DNA of 64,000 bases from assembly GCF_003852525.1 (NCBI RefSeq), contig NZ_QAJL01000009.1, positions 1-64,000 on the forward strand, read 5' to 3'. A program made the translations under genes and the position numbers. Of the stretch, positions 8,668 through 17,903 are shown piece after piece. Each line of letters begins with the position of its first letter. Position 1 is the stretch's first letter. The notes under the pieces were generated by a model. That model saw only the letters and a list, made by a program, of their open reading frames with translations. It had not been told where the DNA came from and ran no database searches. The DNA is from Pedobacter sp. KBW06 (GTDB lineage: Bacteria > Bacteroidota > Bacteroidia > Sphingobacteriales > Sphingobacteriaceae).

Positions 8668-8695
8668 GCCGCCTTATGTTAAGGCGGCTTTTTTA
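8668..8695. terminator. Intrinsic terminator, bidirectional
   Basis: GCCGCCTTA (8668-8676) pairs with TAAGGCGGC (8680-8688) around a TGT loop. It is preceded by A6 and followed by a T-run, so it can end both the nuclease transcript (+) and the topoisomerase IV A transcript (-). Confidence 0.93.
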
Positions 8696-8708
8696 TGGAT
8701 ATCGGAAA

Positions 8709-11700
8709 TTAAAATAATCCCAATTGCCCTTTATCGTCTATATCAACATCCTCGGGATTTGTGATCTCTAATGTGATCTTTCGTATCGGCTTATCCTCCT
8801 TTGTCTTAGCATCATTCCAGGCCTTTTTAGGCTTTACAGGAGCAGCGGGTTTCTCTTCAACAGGTGTTGTTTCGGTGTTTGCTTCCGGTTTTTCTATGGC
8901 AGGGCCTTCCGTCACAGGAGCTGGTACAACCGGCAAACTTTCTTCTGGTTTCACCTCAACAGATGGCTCAGCTACCGGTTTTTCCGCTACTGGTTTTGCT
9001 GCTTTAGGCACCGTAAAAGGTTTCTTTTTAACCACCGGCTCCGGAACAACCGGTTCTGCAGTAATCGCCTCCGGAACAACAGGTTCTGCCGCAAGCGGCT
9101 CTGGTGCAACTTCCGCAGCTACTGGTTCTTCAACCGGACTTACCACAACAGCTTCATCAGGAACGGGCTCTTCAACCAGGGCCTTCTTCGTTTTTTTAGC
9201 TGCAGGTTTCACAGGAATTGCTTCCTCCTCTTTTTCCTCAACAAGATCCTCTTCACTGAGCTCCGGGATTTCCGCTTCAATTACTTCCGAAGCATCTTCC
9301 TCAGTTACCTCCGGTACCTCTTCCGATATTTCCGGAACATCGGCAGGCTCAACATCTTCTTCTTCTTCAACAGGCTCCGCATCCTCAGTTCCCTGAGCAG
9401 ATTCGCTGTTTGCTGAAGGCGTACCCGCAGATTCTGAATCTCCATCGTCTGTGGCTTCCTCCTCGGCTACGGCTTTACCTTCTTCGATCAGTTCTTCTTC
9501 CTCATGGTTGAAGATCTCTATATTTTGAACATCATGTTGGGTCAGTCTGTTTCCGTTTGCGCGGATTCCTTTAACATCAATAAATTCGGCCAGTAAGATT
9601 TCCAGTGTCTCAGGAATCTGTGTTTTACCTTTCAGCACATCCACCTTCAACATGGCTTCAGGATTGCTCGTCAGGTGCAGGAATTTTGATCCGTTCTCTT
9701 CCGAGATTAAGCTGAGCTTTTTCCCTACACCAATTGCTTCAAAAACAAAACGCTTGATAAAGTGATTTTTAGCCTTTCCTTCATATTGAACCACCGCAAA
9801 GGGCTTTTCTGCATCAAATTTCTGAATTAAAATCAGATCCGCATCAAAATGGTTGCTCAGTTCGAAAGTACTCAACTCGTACCAGCCATCTCTATGCACC
9901 TGAAGGATCTTATCATCCCCATCAAATTCACCGAGATACTTACCACGGCCATCTACATTCAGTCTTCTAAGCAGGTCATCATACCAGATTTTTAATCCGG
10001 ATAAGGTAGAAACACCTTTGCTTTTCAGCAATACCTTTTTTATCGGGTATTTCGATACAATGTTTCCTTGTGAACCACGTCCTTTAATTGCAATGTCTGC
10101 ATAATCCAGGTCGAACTGGAGTTTCTTTAACTTCGTATGTGGTTTCAGCAAGATCGTTACGATCTCTGCTTCGCCGTTCGGGTTTGCGGTAAAGTATAAA
10201 AGTTTAGATCCTTTGCTTCCCTTGGTCAGGTCGTATTCCTTATCACGGGTCACCCCTACAACCGCAAAGCGCTTGACATAAGAAATTCCACTCGCCCCAT
10301 CTTTATAAATCAGGTTATAAATCGTCCGCTCATCACCTTTCTTAAATACCTGGGCATGAAGAATTCCTTTACCCACAAAATTCTTGTCGGCAACCTTGGT
10401 GATGATACATTTACCATCTTCCCTGAATACGATGATTTCGTCCAGATCAGAACAATCGGCAATAAACTCATCTTTACGTAAACCGGTTCCGATGAAACCA
10501 TCTTCGCGGTTCATATATAACTTCACATTGGCCAAAGCAACTTTCGATGCTTCCACCCTGTCGAACAAACGGATTTCTGTTTTGCGCTCCCTGCCTTTGC
10601 TGTATTTATCCAGCAACTTCTGGAACCAGGCAATCGCATACTCCGTCAGGTGACGCAAATGATTCTTAACAATTTTAATCTCATCCGACAATGATTTCAT
10701 CTGCTCATCCGCCTTTTTCACATCAAAGCGGGTGATGCTGCTCATTGGTTTATCGATCAGCTTTTTAAAATCTTCCGGAAGGATTTCCCGGTAGAGCTGT
10801 GGCATAAATGGCGCGAATAATTTATTCAGCACTTCGACAACCACATCAAAGTTTCCTGAATTCTCGTATTCTGCATTTTTATACATCCCTTCCTGGATAA
10901 AGATCTTTAGCAGGGAGCTAAAGAAAATTTTCTCCTGAAGTTCATGCAGTTTAATTTCTAATTCCTGTTTTAATAAAGCCTTGGTGTTTTGCGTATTCTC
11001 GATCAGAATATCGTTCACACTCATAAAATGAGGCTTATCTCCTTTAATGATACAGGTATTTGGGGAGATCGAAACTTCGCATGAAGTAAAAGCATAGAGG
11101 GCATCAATGGTTACATCAGGAGAAATTCCCGGAGCCAGCTGAACCACAATCTCCACATGTGCTGCGGTATTGTCTTCTATCTTCTTGATTTTGATCTTTC
11201 CCTTATCATTAGCAGAGAGGATGCTGTCGATCACAGATCCCGTGGTGGTACTGAAAGGAATTTCCGTAATCACCAGTGTTTTCTTGTCTTTCTCTGTAAT
11301 CTTGGCCCTCACCCTGATTTTACCTCCGCGCATCCCTTCGTTATACGCAGAGAAGTCTGCCATTCCTCCGGTAAAGAAATCGGGTAATATATTTGGGCGG
11401 TGCCCTTTTAAAGCTTCGATCGAAGCTTCCAGCAATTCAATAAAATTGTGAGGCATGACTTTCGTAGCCAGACCTACAGCAATACCTTCGGCCCCTTGTG
11501 CGAGGAGCAAAGGAAATTTCACCGGTAAAGTGATCGGTTCATTGTTACGGCCGTCATAACTCAATTGCCATACCGTCGTATCTCCGTTGAAGACCACTTC
11601 ATTTGCAAACTTCGACAGCCGGGCTTCAATATAACGTGGTGCAGCAGCACTATCACCGGTAATCGGGTCACCCCAGTTTCCCTGGCAATCGATCAGCAGG

Positions 11701-11999
11701 TCTTTTTGTCCAATCTGCACCATTGCATCACCGATAGAAGCATCCCCATGCGGGTGATACTTCATCGTATTTCCAATAACGTTTGCGGCTTTATTAAAAC
11801 GTCCGTCATCCATCTCTTTCAGCGAGTGTAAAATGCGTCGCTGAACAGGTTTTAAACCATCATTTAAGTGTGGTACTGCCCGATCAAGAATGACATAAGA
11901 AGCATAATCGAGGAACCAGTTTTCGTAAAGGCCGTTGATAGGAATTACGGTATGTTTGCTTTCTTCGTTTATGTTGTTTTCTATTTCTTCGCTCATCAA
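8709..11999 (-). CDS. parC: DNA topoisomerase IV subunit A
   Basis: This 1096-residue type IIA topoisomerase breakage-reunion subunit has the catalytic tyrosine in AAPRYIEARLS (Tyr123). The N-terminal winged-helix elements DGLKPVQRRIL and YHPHGDASIGDAM are intact, and beta-propeller-like repeats occupy roughly residues 480-830. The last 260 residues or so (from about 833) are an extra low-complexity tail. It is first Glu/Asp-rich, then Pro/Ala/Val/Glu repeats, then a basic stretch, ending in the conserved-looking ITNPEDVDIDDKGQLGLF. Bacteroidota ParC proteins are usually shorter. The partner subunit gene (21161-23101) is 9 kb away on the same strand, which favours ParC over GyrA. It decatenates chromosomes with ParE using ATP. 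Confidence 0.9.
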   Translation of the reverse strand: MMSEEIENNINEESKHTVIPINGLYENWFLDYASYVILDRAVPHLNDGLKPVQRRILHSLKEMDDGRFNKAANVIGNTMKYHPHGDASIGDAMVQIGQKDLLIDCQGNWGDPITGDSAAAPRYIEARLSKFANEVVFNGDTTVWQLSYDGRNNEPITLPVKFPLLLAQGAEGIAVGLATKVMPHNFIELLEASIEALKGHRPNILPDFFTGGMADFSAYNEGMRGGKIRVRAKITEKDKKTLVITEIPFSTTTGSVIDSILSANDKGKIKIKKIEDNTAAHVEIVVQLAPGISPDVTIDALYAFTSCEVSISPNTCIIKGDKPHFMSVNDILIENTQNTKALLKQELEIKLHELQEKIFFSSLLKIFIQEGMYKNAEYENSGNFDVVVEVLNKLFAPFMPQLYREILPEDFKKLIDKPMSSITRFDVKKADEQMKSLSDEIKIVKNHLRHLTEYAIAWFQKLLDKYSKGRERKTEIRLFDRVEASKVALANVKLYMNREDGFIGTGLRKDEFIADCSDLDEIIVFREDGKCIITKVADKNFVGKGILHAQVFKKGDERTIYNLIYKDGASGISYVKRFAVVGVTRDKEYDLTKGSKGSKLLYFTANPNGEAEIVTILLKPHTKLKKLQFDLDYADIAIKGRGSQGNIVSKYPIKKVLLKSKGVSTLSGLKIWYDDLLRRLNVDGRGKYLGEFDGDDKILQVHRDGWYELSTFELSNHFDADLILIQKFDAEKPFAVVQYEGKAKNHFIKRFVFEAIGVGKKLSLISEENGSKFLHLTSNPEAMLKVDVLKGKTQIPETLEILLAEFIDVKGIRANGNRLTQHDVQNIEIFNHEEEELIEEGKAVAEEEATDDGDSESAGTPSANSESAQGTEDAEPVEEEEDVEPADVPEISEEVPEVTEEDASEVIEAEIPELSEEDLVEEKEEEAIPVKPAAKKTKKALVEEPVPDEAVVVSPVEEPVAAEVAPEPLAAEPVVPEAITAEPVVPEPVVKKKPFTVPKAAKPVAEKPVAEPSVEVKPEESLPVVPAPVTEGPAIEKPEANTETTPVEEKPAAPVKPKKAWNDAKTKEDKPIRKITLEITNPEDVDIDDKGQLGLF

Positions 12000-12099
12000 A
12001 AAAGGATTGGATGTTGTAAATATAAGGGTTGAAAACGAAATTTTAAGAACCGAGTTGCTAACAGTTCTTTGTTAAGAACCCTCTTTTTACAGGAATGAA

Positions 12100-12588
12100 T
12101 TATACCACCAGGCGCGATTCGGTAAATACGAATGGCAATAGGTTCTTAATTCCCTTAACTTTTAAAATTTCACCGTTGAGGCAATAGAACAAGACTTCTA
12201 TTTCCTGTTTTTGCTTCTGTTCGACTTCCGCCATGACCTGTAAACAGGCACCACAGGAAGTGACCGGTTTTTCGATGACAAAGTTATCAGTTTTTGCCGT
12301 AATTGCCATACTTTCAATCACCGCATTTGGATCTGCTGAACCGATCGCAAATAAAGCAACTCTTTCTGCACATAATCCCGAAGGGTAAGCCACATTTTCC
12401 TGATTACTTCCCAACACCACTTTACCTCCCTTTAACTGAATTGCAGTCCCTACTTTAAACCTGGAATAGGGCGAATACGAAGTGTTTAGCGCCTCTTCTG
12501 CCTTTAAGCATAATGCTTTATCGTTCTCACTTAGCTCCTCCAGCCCATTAAATGACTGGTAGCTGATACTAAAATTTCTCTCATTCAT
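12100..12588 (-). CDS. cdd: Cytidine deaminase
   Basis: This 162-residue zinc enzyme deaminates cytidine and deoxycytidine to (deoxy)uridine in pyrimidine salvage. The active site is visible as CAE (Cys73, Glu75 in GLCAERVALF) and SCGAC (Cys112, Cys115), giving the three cysteine ligands of the small tetrameric class plus the proton-shuttling glutamate. The N-terminal SYSPYSRFKVGTAI segment is the usual substrate-binding region. Length is slightly above the 130-150 typical because of an N-terminal extension. It stands between topoisomerase IV A (100 bases away) and the divergent tamB gene, with no operon partner evident. Confidence 0.95.
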   Translation of the reverse strand: MNERNFSISYQSFNGLEELSENDKALCLKAEEALNTSYSPYSRFKVGTAIQLKGGKVVLGSNQENVAYPSGLCAERVALFAIGSADPNAVIESMAITAKTDNFVIEKPVTSCGACLQVMAEVEQKQKQEIEVLFYCLNGEILKVKGIKNLLPFVFTESRLVV

Positions 12589-12752
12589 AGTCTAAACATA
12601 CAATTTTTCCATATTTCAGGAACATGAAATTTTAATCCCTTCTTCTAAACAATTTTATTATATTGATTGTAGATATACTATAATAACCCTAAAAAGGCCT
12701 CCGGTGGCATGATTTTGGTTAATAACGGCTAGAAACTCTCAATTAAAGTAAA

Positions 12753-15700
12753 TTGAATAAATATATACGTAAAAGTCTTAAAGTTGTACTTTGGATTATC
12801 GCCAGCATCATTATGCTCGTTGTCCTTATCGCACTTTCCCTAAATATTCCTGCCGTCCAAAACTTCGTAAAGGATAAGGCCATCGGCTACCTGAAAAATA
12901 AAACCCATACAGAGGTTCGCCTGGAGAGCATCCATATCGCTTTTCCAAAAGATGTAGTCCTCAACAAGTTTTACCTGGAAGATAAAAAAGGAGATACTTT
13001 GTTGTATGCACAAAAGCTGGCCGTAGACATCAGCTTGCTCAAATTACTGAGCAAGAAAGTCGAAATCAATAACATCTCCCTGCAAAAAATCAGGGCCAAT
13101 GTGACCCGTATTAACCCGGATACCACCTTTAACTTCTCCTTTTTAGTAGACGCTTTTATGTCTGAAGAGAAAAAACCGGAAGATCAGGTGCAGAAAGATA
13201 CCACTTCGACGCTCAAGTTCTCCGTTAGCAAGATCAGCCTGGAGGACATCGGAATTGTTTACCGCGATGATGTGGCAGGAAATGACGTAAAACTAAGCCT
13301 GGGTGAGTTCAAAACAAACATCAAAGATTTTGACCTGGATCATCAGCGCTATGTAATCAAAACACTTAGCCTCAAAAATTCCAACCTGAAATACTTCCAG
13401 ACCAAGCCGCTACCCCAGTTAAAAGAACACCTGGAAAAAAGCATTGATACGGCCAAAACAGCATCAGGAAAACTTCCTTTTGTGGAGGTCGGGGATTTTG
13501 CTTTCAACAACATCAACATCAGTTTTGACGATCAGCTCTCTAAAATGAGTGCCAATGTAAACCTGAACGAACTGCTGATCAATAAACTTATTGCAGACCT
13601 GACCAGCAACAATTATAAAGTAGAAACGGCGAAAATTAACAATTCAAAGGTCAGCTATACGGCTGCTGCCAGTCAGATGAAGGCAAATGTAGACCTGAAA
13701 GAGTTTGCGATCAGCAAGTTGATCGCCGATCTGAACAAGAGCAAATATCAGGTAGATGAGGCGACTTTAAACAACTCAGATGTCCTCTTTGCATTCAAAC
13801 CTGCGCCAGCTGCCAAAACAACGGCAAAAACAGATCCCGCATCGGCCTCTGCCCCGATCTCTTTGCTCCTGGGTAAATTGAACCTGTCTAAAAACAACGT
13901 ACAGTTCGACAATATGTCGGCTAAACCGGGCAAAGGAATGGATTTTAACCATTTAAAAATAAAAAACCTCGGACTTGTTGCCGAAGAATTGGGCTATGCT
14001 GCGGATGGCAGTATCAAAGTGAAAGTCAAAGAAGGAATGTTAACAGAGAAAAGTGGTTTCCAGTTATTGAAACTGCAGGGCGATGTCCTTTATTCTGACA
14101 AGGCCATAAAAGTAAAAAACTTCTTGCTAAAGACACCGAACACCGCTATAGAGAATGCTACGGAACTGAATTACACCTCCATGGAGGACCTGACGAAACA
14201 TCCGGAGCGTGTAAAAATGAACATGCTGTTCAAAAACTCTACCATTGGCCTTAAAGATGCAGCCTATTTCAGTGATGCTGTTCCTCCGGAATACAGAAAT
14301 GAAAAAATTAAGGTTAATGCGAATGTGAATGGTTACTTAAATAACCTTTCCATCCCCCGTCTACAGATTTCCGGACTGAAAAGCACCAATATAGACATCA
14401 GTGGAACTGCCAAAGGACTCCCGGATATGAACAAGTTGTTCCTGGACCTGAACATTAAGAAATTCGCCTTAACGAAAAAGGACCTGTTGGTCCTGATCCC
14501 TAAAAAGTCATTGCCAACAAATATAGAATTGCCAAACGCGATTCAGGCAAACGGTAAGTTCACGGGCTCCCTGACCAATTTCAAAACAGGCTTTAACATC
14601 AACACAGACATGGGAGCGGCAAAGCTTCTTGCCAGTATGAAAGGACCGAAAGGAAAGGAAAGTTATACTGCAGACCTCAACCTGAACAACTTCAATGTAG
14701 GCCGGTTATTGAAACAACAGGCGCAACTGGGTAGGATAACGGCCAAAGCAACGGTAAACGGAACCGGACTGGATGCTAAAAAAGCAGCAGTAAAGTTCAA
14801 TGCCGAGGTAATCAGCGCCTACTACAACAAATACACGTATAAGAATTTAAAGCTAAACGGTACCTATGCTCAACAGAAACTAGACCTGAAAAGTAATATG
14901 GCAGATAGCAATGCCAATTTTAACTTAACCGCAGCAGTAAACATTGCCGGTAAATACCCGGCAGTAAAAGCCAAAATGGATTTGGGCCAGGTAGATTTAA
15001 GGAAATTAAATTTCAGTCCGACAGAGTTTAAACTGGCAGGAACAGTAGATGCGAACCTGAGCACTGCCGATGTGGACTACCTGAACGGTGATGTCTTCAT
15101 CAGGGGCCTACAAGTGGTTAAAGACGGACAACGTTTCAATGTGGACACCATTAACCTACATGCAGAAACCAGTGCCGAAAGGAGCTTACTGACCTTAAAA
15201 TCAGAACTCATGAGGGCCAGGATTGACGGACAGTACCAGCTGACCAATCTGGCGACAGCAGTGACCAATCAGATCAATAAATATTACCAGTTTGGAGAGG
15301 TTAAAAGAATTCCGGATCAGCGCTTCCGCTTCTTTGCGAGGATCTATAACCCTAAATTCATTCAAAACTTTGTCCCTCAGCTAACAACCTTCTCCCCTTC
15401 CATGATCTATGGATTACTGGACACGAAGAAAGACAGCTTAACGATGAAAGCATGGGTTCCGCAAGTGGTCTATGGAAGTTACAAAGTGGACAGCACCAAG
15501 TTGAGCATCGATAACAACGACCAGAAACTGAATTACAAGTTGACGGTAAAAAGCATGCAAAGCCCTTCCATCAATCTATTCAATACAGAAATCAGTGGCG
15601 CTGCAGCCAACAATAATTTAGGGGTCAATATCTTTTTAAGAGACAGTAAGCTAAAAGACAAATACCTGCTTGGAGGAAATTTCCAGTCGATCAATAAGGA

Positions 15701-17903
15701 TTTCCGTTTTAGCTTTGATCCTCAGAAACTGATATTGGATTACCAGAAATGGGCCATATCTGCAGACAACTATATTCAATTTGGACAGTCGGGCATCTCT
15801 GCCAGAAGTTTTGACCTGAGCAGGGATAAGCAGTTATTGAGCATCAACAGTGTAAGCAATGAGCCCAATTCTCCGTTAAAAGTGCTGTTCAAGGATTTCA
15901 GAATAGAAACCCTGACCAAATTTGCAGAGCAGGACAGTTCTCTTGTTGGCGGTTCCATCAATGGAACTGTAGACGCCAAGGATCTTACAGGAACACCTAA
16001 ATTTGAAGCCAACCTGACGATAGATCAACTGCGTTACCAGAAGGATCAACTCGGCACTTTGAGGATTGCAGTAAACAACAATACAGAAAACGCTTTTGAA
16101 ACAAACATTGCCTTAACGGGGGTCCATGAGCTCCGCGTAAATGGGTTCTACTATACCGCTCCTAAAAGCGCATTGGACCTTACTTTGAACATCGACAAGA
16201 TTGACCTGAAGAGCCTGGAAAGTGTTTCTATGGGACAGATTAAAAATGGTTCAGGAACAATTACGGGACAGTTGTCTGTAAAAGGTGAGCTTACTGCACC
16301 TAAAATATTAGGGGATGTCAATTTCAAACAGGCTGCATTCACGGCGACTTATGTAAATTCATATTTCAAGATGCAGAATGAAACCATCAGCTTCACAAAT
16401 GAAGGGGTTAAGTTTGATGATTTCACCATTCTCGATTCCATCGGACAACCTTTAAAGGTAGATGGGATGGTATACACCACAAATTACCAGGACTTCCGCT
16501 TCGGCCTGGATGTTTCGGCCAATAATTTCAGGTTGATGAACTCCACAGCCAAAGACAATGAAATGATCTATGGAAAGGTCTTCGTCTCCACCCGTTCCTT
16601 TAAAATCAGGGGCGACATGAACCAGCCGGACATCAATATGAACCTCCAGGTAAACAAAGGCACAAAGTTCTTCTTTGCAATGGTAGACTCCGATCCCACC
16701 ATCGTAGACCAGGAAGGAATCGTCGAATTTATTGATGAAGATGCCCCACCATTTAATGGTAAGAAAGCAATTCATACCGATAGTATTCCTAAATCTGCTT
16801 TTAAAGGGTTTAACCTGAGTGCAGACATCGATCTGGATAAAGAAGCCGAATTTACCGTTGTGGTCGATGCGACTACCGGAGATCAGCTAAAAGTAAGAGG
16901 AGAAGGCAGTCTGAACGCGACCATGGATCCGAGTGGAAAAATGAGTTTAACAGGAAGATACCTGTTGTCTGATGGTGCCTATAACCTGAGCGTTGGTCCT
17001 AAAAAAATGGACTTCAAGATCCAGCAGGGAAGCAGCATTATCTGGACAGGAGAACCAACTTCAGCAAATGTGAACATCACCGCAGTCCGTGAGGTGAACG
17101 CACCTGCCATAGACCTTATCGCCGACCAGGTGCAGGATCAGCAATTGCAAAAAAATCAGGCCAACCAAAAATTCCCGTTCCAGGTATACCTTGACATTAC
17201 CGGAGAACTGATGAAACCCATCATTGCGTTCCGGATTGCACTACCGGAAAATGAGAAAAATGCCATTGGTGGAGCCGTAGAAACAAAATTACAGCAGGTA
17301 AATGCAAATGAAAGCGAATTGAACAAACAGGTCTTTGCATTGCTCGCCTTAGGTCGTTTTATTGCAGACAATCCATTCCAGAGTCTGGCCACCGGAGGCA
17401 ATAACATTGCGGAATCGTTTGCGCGCTCCAGTGCCACAAGACTGCTTGCCCAACAAATGAACAACCTGGCCTCAGACCTGATCAAAGGGGTAGACATCAA
17501 CTTCGGACTGAATTCTTCGGAAGATTATTCTACCGGAAAAATGGCAAACAAAACCGACCTGGAAATCGGTTTGTCTAAAAAACTATTGGACGACAGGTTA
17601 ACGGTAACTGTGGGTAGCTCTTTCGGATTGGAAGGGCCAAAGCAAGCCAACCAAAGCAGTAATAACATTGCCGGAAATGTCAACATAGAGTACTTGTTAT
17701 CAAAAGACGGACGTTACCGCTTAAGAGCATACAGAAGAAATCAAACGGAAGGAATCATCGAAGGCCAGATCATAGAAACAGGTCTTGGTTTTGCCCTGGT
17801 GGTAGATTACAACAGGTTCAGAGAGATCTTCAGAAAATTCAAAGATAGAGACAACAAAAAGAAAAAAACAGAACAGAAGCCCAAAGATGAGAAAGCGAAT
17901 TAA
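12753..17903 (+). CDS. tamB: Translocation/assembly module TamB-like protein
   Basis: This 1716-residue envelope protein has an N-terminal inner-membrane helix (residues about 8-30) followed by long repetitive beta-rich AsmA/TamB-like regions. The C-terminal DUF490/TamB domain includes the region around VRGEGSLNATMDPSGKMSLTGRY and a Leu-rich end. It starts with TTG: the in-frame stop at 12744-12746 excludes an upstream start, and the peptide from TTG gives a full N-terminal anchor. TamB forms a periplasm-spanning lipid-transfer or outer-membrane assembly conduit with a TamA-type partner, and here the partner gene follows with a 17-base overlap. The C-terminal Lys-rich tail (DRDNKKKKTEQKPKDEK) is probably non-conserved. 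Confidence 0.9.
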   Translation: MNKYIRKSLKVVLWIIASIIMLVVLIALSLNIPAVQNFVKDKAIGYLKNKTHTEVRLESIHIAFPKDVVLNKFYLEDKKGDTLLYAQKLAVDISLLKLLSKKVEINNISLQKIRANVTRINPDTTFNFSFLVDAFMSEEKKPEDQVQKDTTSTLKFSVSKISLEDIGIVYRDDVAGNDVKLSLGEFKTNIKDFDLDHQRYVIKTLSLKNSNLKYFQTKPLPQLKEHLEKSIDTAKTASGKLPFVEVGDFAFNNINISFDDQLSKMSANVNLNELLINKLIADLTSNNYKVETAKINNSKVSYTAAASQMKANVDLKEFAISKLIADLNKSKYQVDEATLNNSDVLFAFKPAPAAKTTAKTDPASASAPISLLLGKLNLSKNNVQFDNMSAKPGKGMDFNHLKIKNLGLVAEELGYAADGSIKVKVKEGMLTEKSGFQLLKLQGDVLYSDKAIKVKNFLLKTPNTAIENATELNYTSMEDLTKHPERVKMNMLFKNSTIGLKDAAYFSDAVPPEYRNEKIKVNANVNGYLNNLSIPRLQISGLKSTNIDISGTAKGLPDMNKLFLDLNIKKFALTKKDLLVLIPKKSLPTNIELPNAIQANGKFTGSLTNFKTGFNINTDMGAAKLLASMKGPKGKESYTADLNLNNFNVGRLLKQQAQLGRITAKATVNGTGLDAKKAAVKFNAEVISAYYNKYTYKNLKLNGTYAQQKLDLKSNMADSNANFNLTAAVNIAGKYPAVKAKMDLGQVDLRKLNFSPTEFKLAGTVDANLSTADVDYLNGDVFIRGLQVVKDGQRFNVDTINLHAETSAERSLLTLKSELMRARIDGQYQLTNLATAVTNQINKYYQFGEVKRIPDQRFRFFARIYNPKFIQNFVPQLTTFSPSMIYGLLDTKKDSLTMKAWVPQVVYGSYKVDSTKLSIDNNDQKLNYKLTVKSMQSPSINLFNTEISGAAANNNLGVNIFLRDSKLKDKYLLGGNFQSINKDFRFSFDPQKLILDYQKWAISADNYIQFGQSGISARSFDLSRDKQLLSINSVSNEPNSPLKVLFKDFRIETLTKFAEQDSSLVGGSINGTVDAKDLTGTPKFEANLTIDQLRYQKDQLGTLRIAVNNNTENAFETNIALTGVHELRVNGFYYTAPKSALDLTLNIDKIDLKSLESVSMGQIKNGSGTITGQLSVKGELTAPKILGDVNFKQAAFTATYVNSYFKMQNETISFTNEGVKFDDFTILDSIGQPLKVDGMVYTTNYQDFRFGLDVSANNFRLMNSTAKDNEMIYGKVFVSTRSFKIRGDMNQPDINMNLQVNKGTKFFFAMVDSDPTIVDQEGIVEFIDEDAPPFNGKKAIHTDSIPKSAFKGFNLSADIDLDKEAEFTVVVDATTGDQLKVRGEGSLNATMDPSGKMSLTGRYLLSDGAYNLSVGPKKMDFKIQQGSSIIWTGEPTSANVNITAVREVNAPAIDLIADQVQDQQLQKNQANQKFPFQVYLDITGELMKPIIAFRIALPENEKNAIGGAVETKLQQVNANESELNKQVFALLALGRFIADNPFQSLATGGNNIAESFARSSATRLLAQQMNNLASDLIKGVDINFGLNSSEDYSTGKMANKTDLEIGLSKKLLDDRLTVTVGSSFGLEGPKQANQSSNNIAGNVNIEYLLSKDGRYRLRAYRRNQTEGIIEGQIIETGLGFALVVDYNRFREIFRKFKDRDNKKKKTEQKPKDEKAN

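Noticed and set aside
8761..9396. Plus-strand open frame of 211 codons, Ser/Thr/Gly-rich
   Set aside because: It is the antisense of the repetitive acidic tail of topoisomerase IV A; composition mirrors that tail and no start context or domain is seen.
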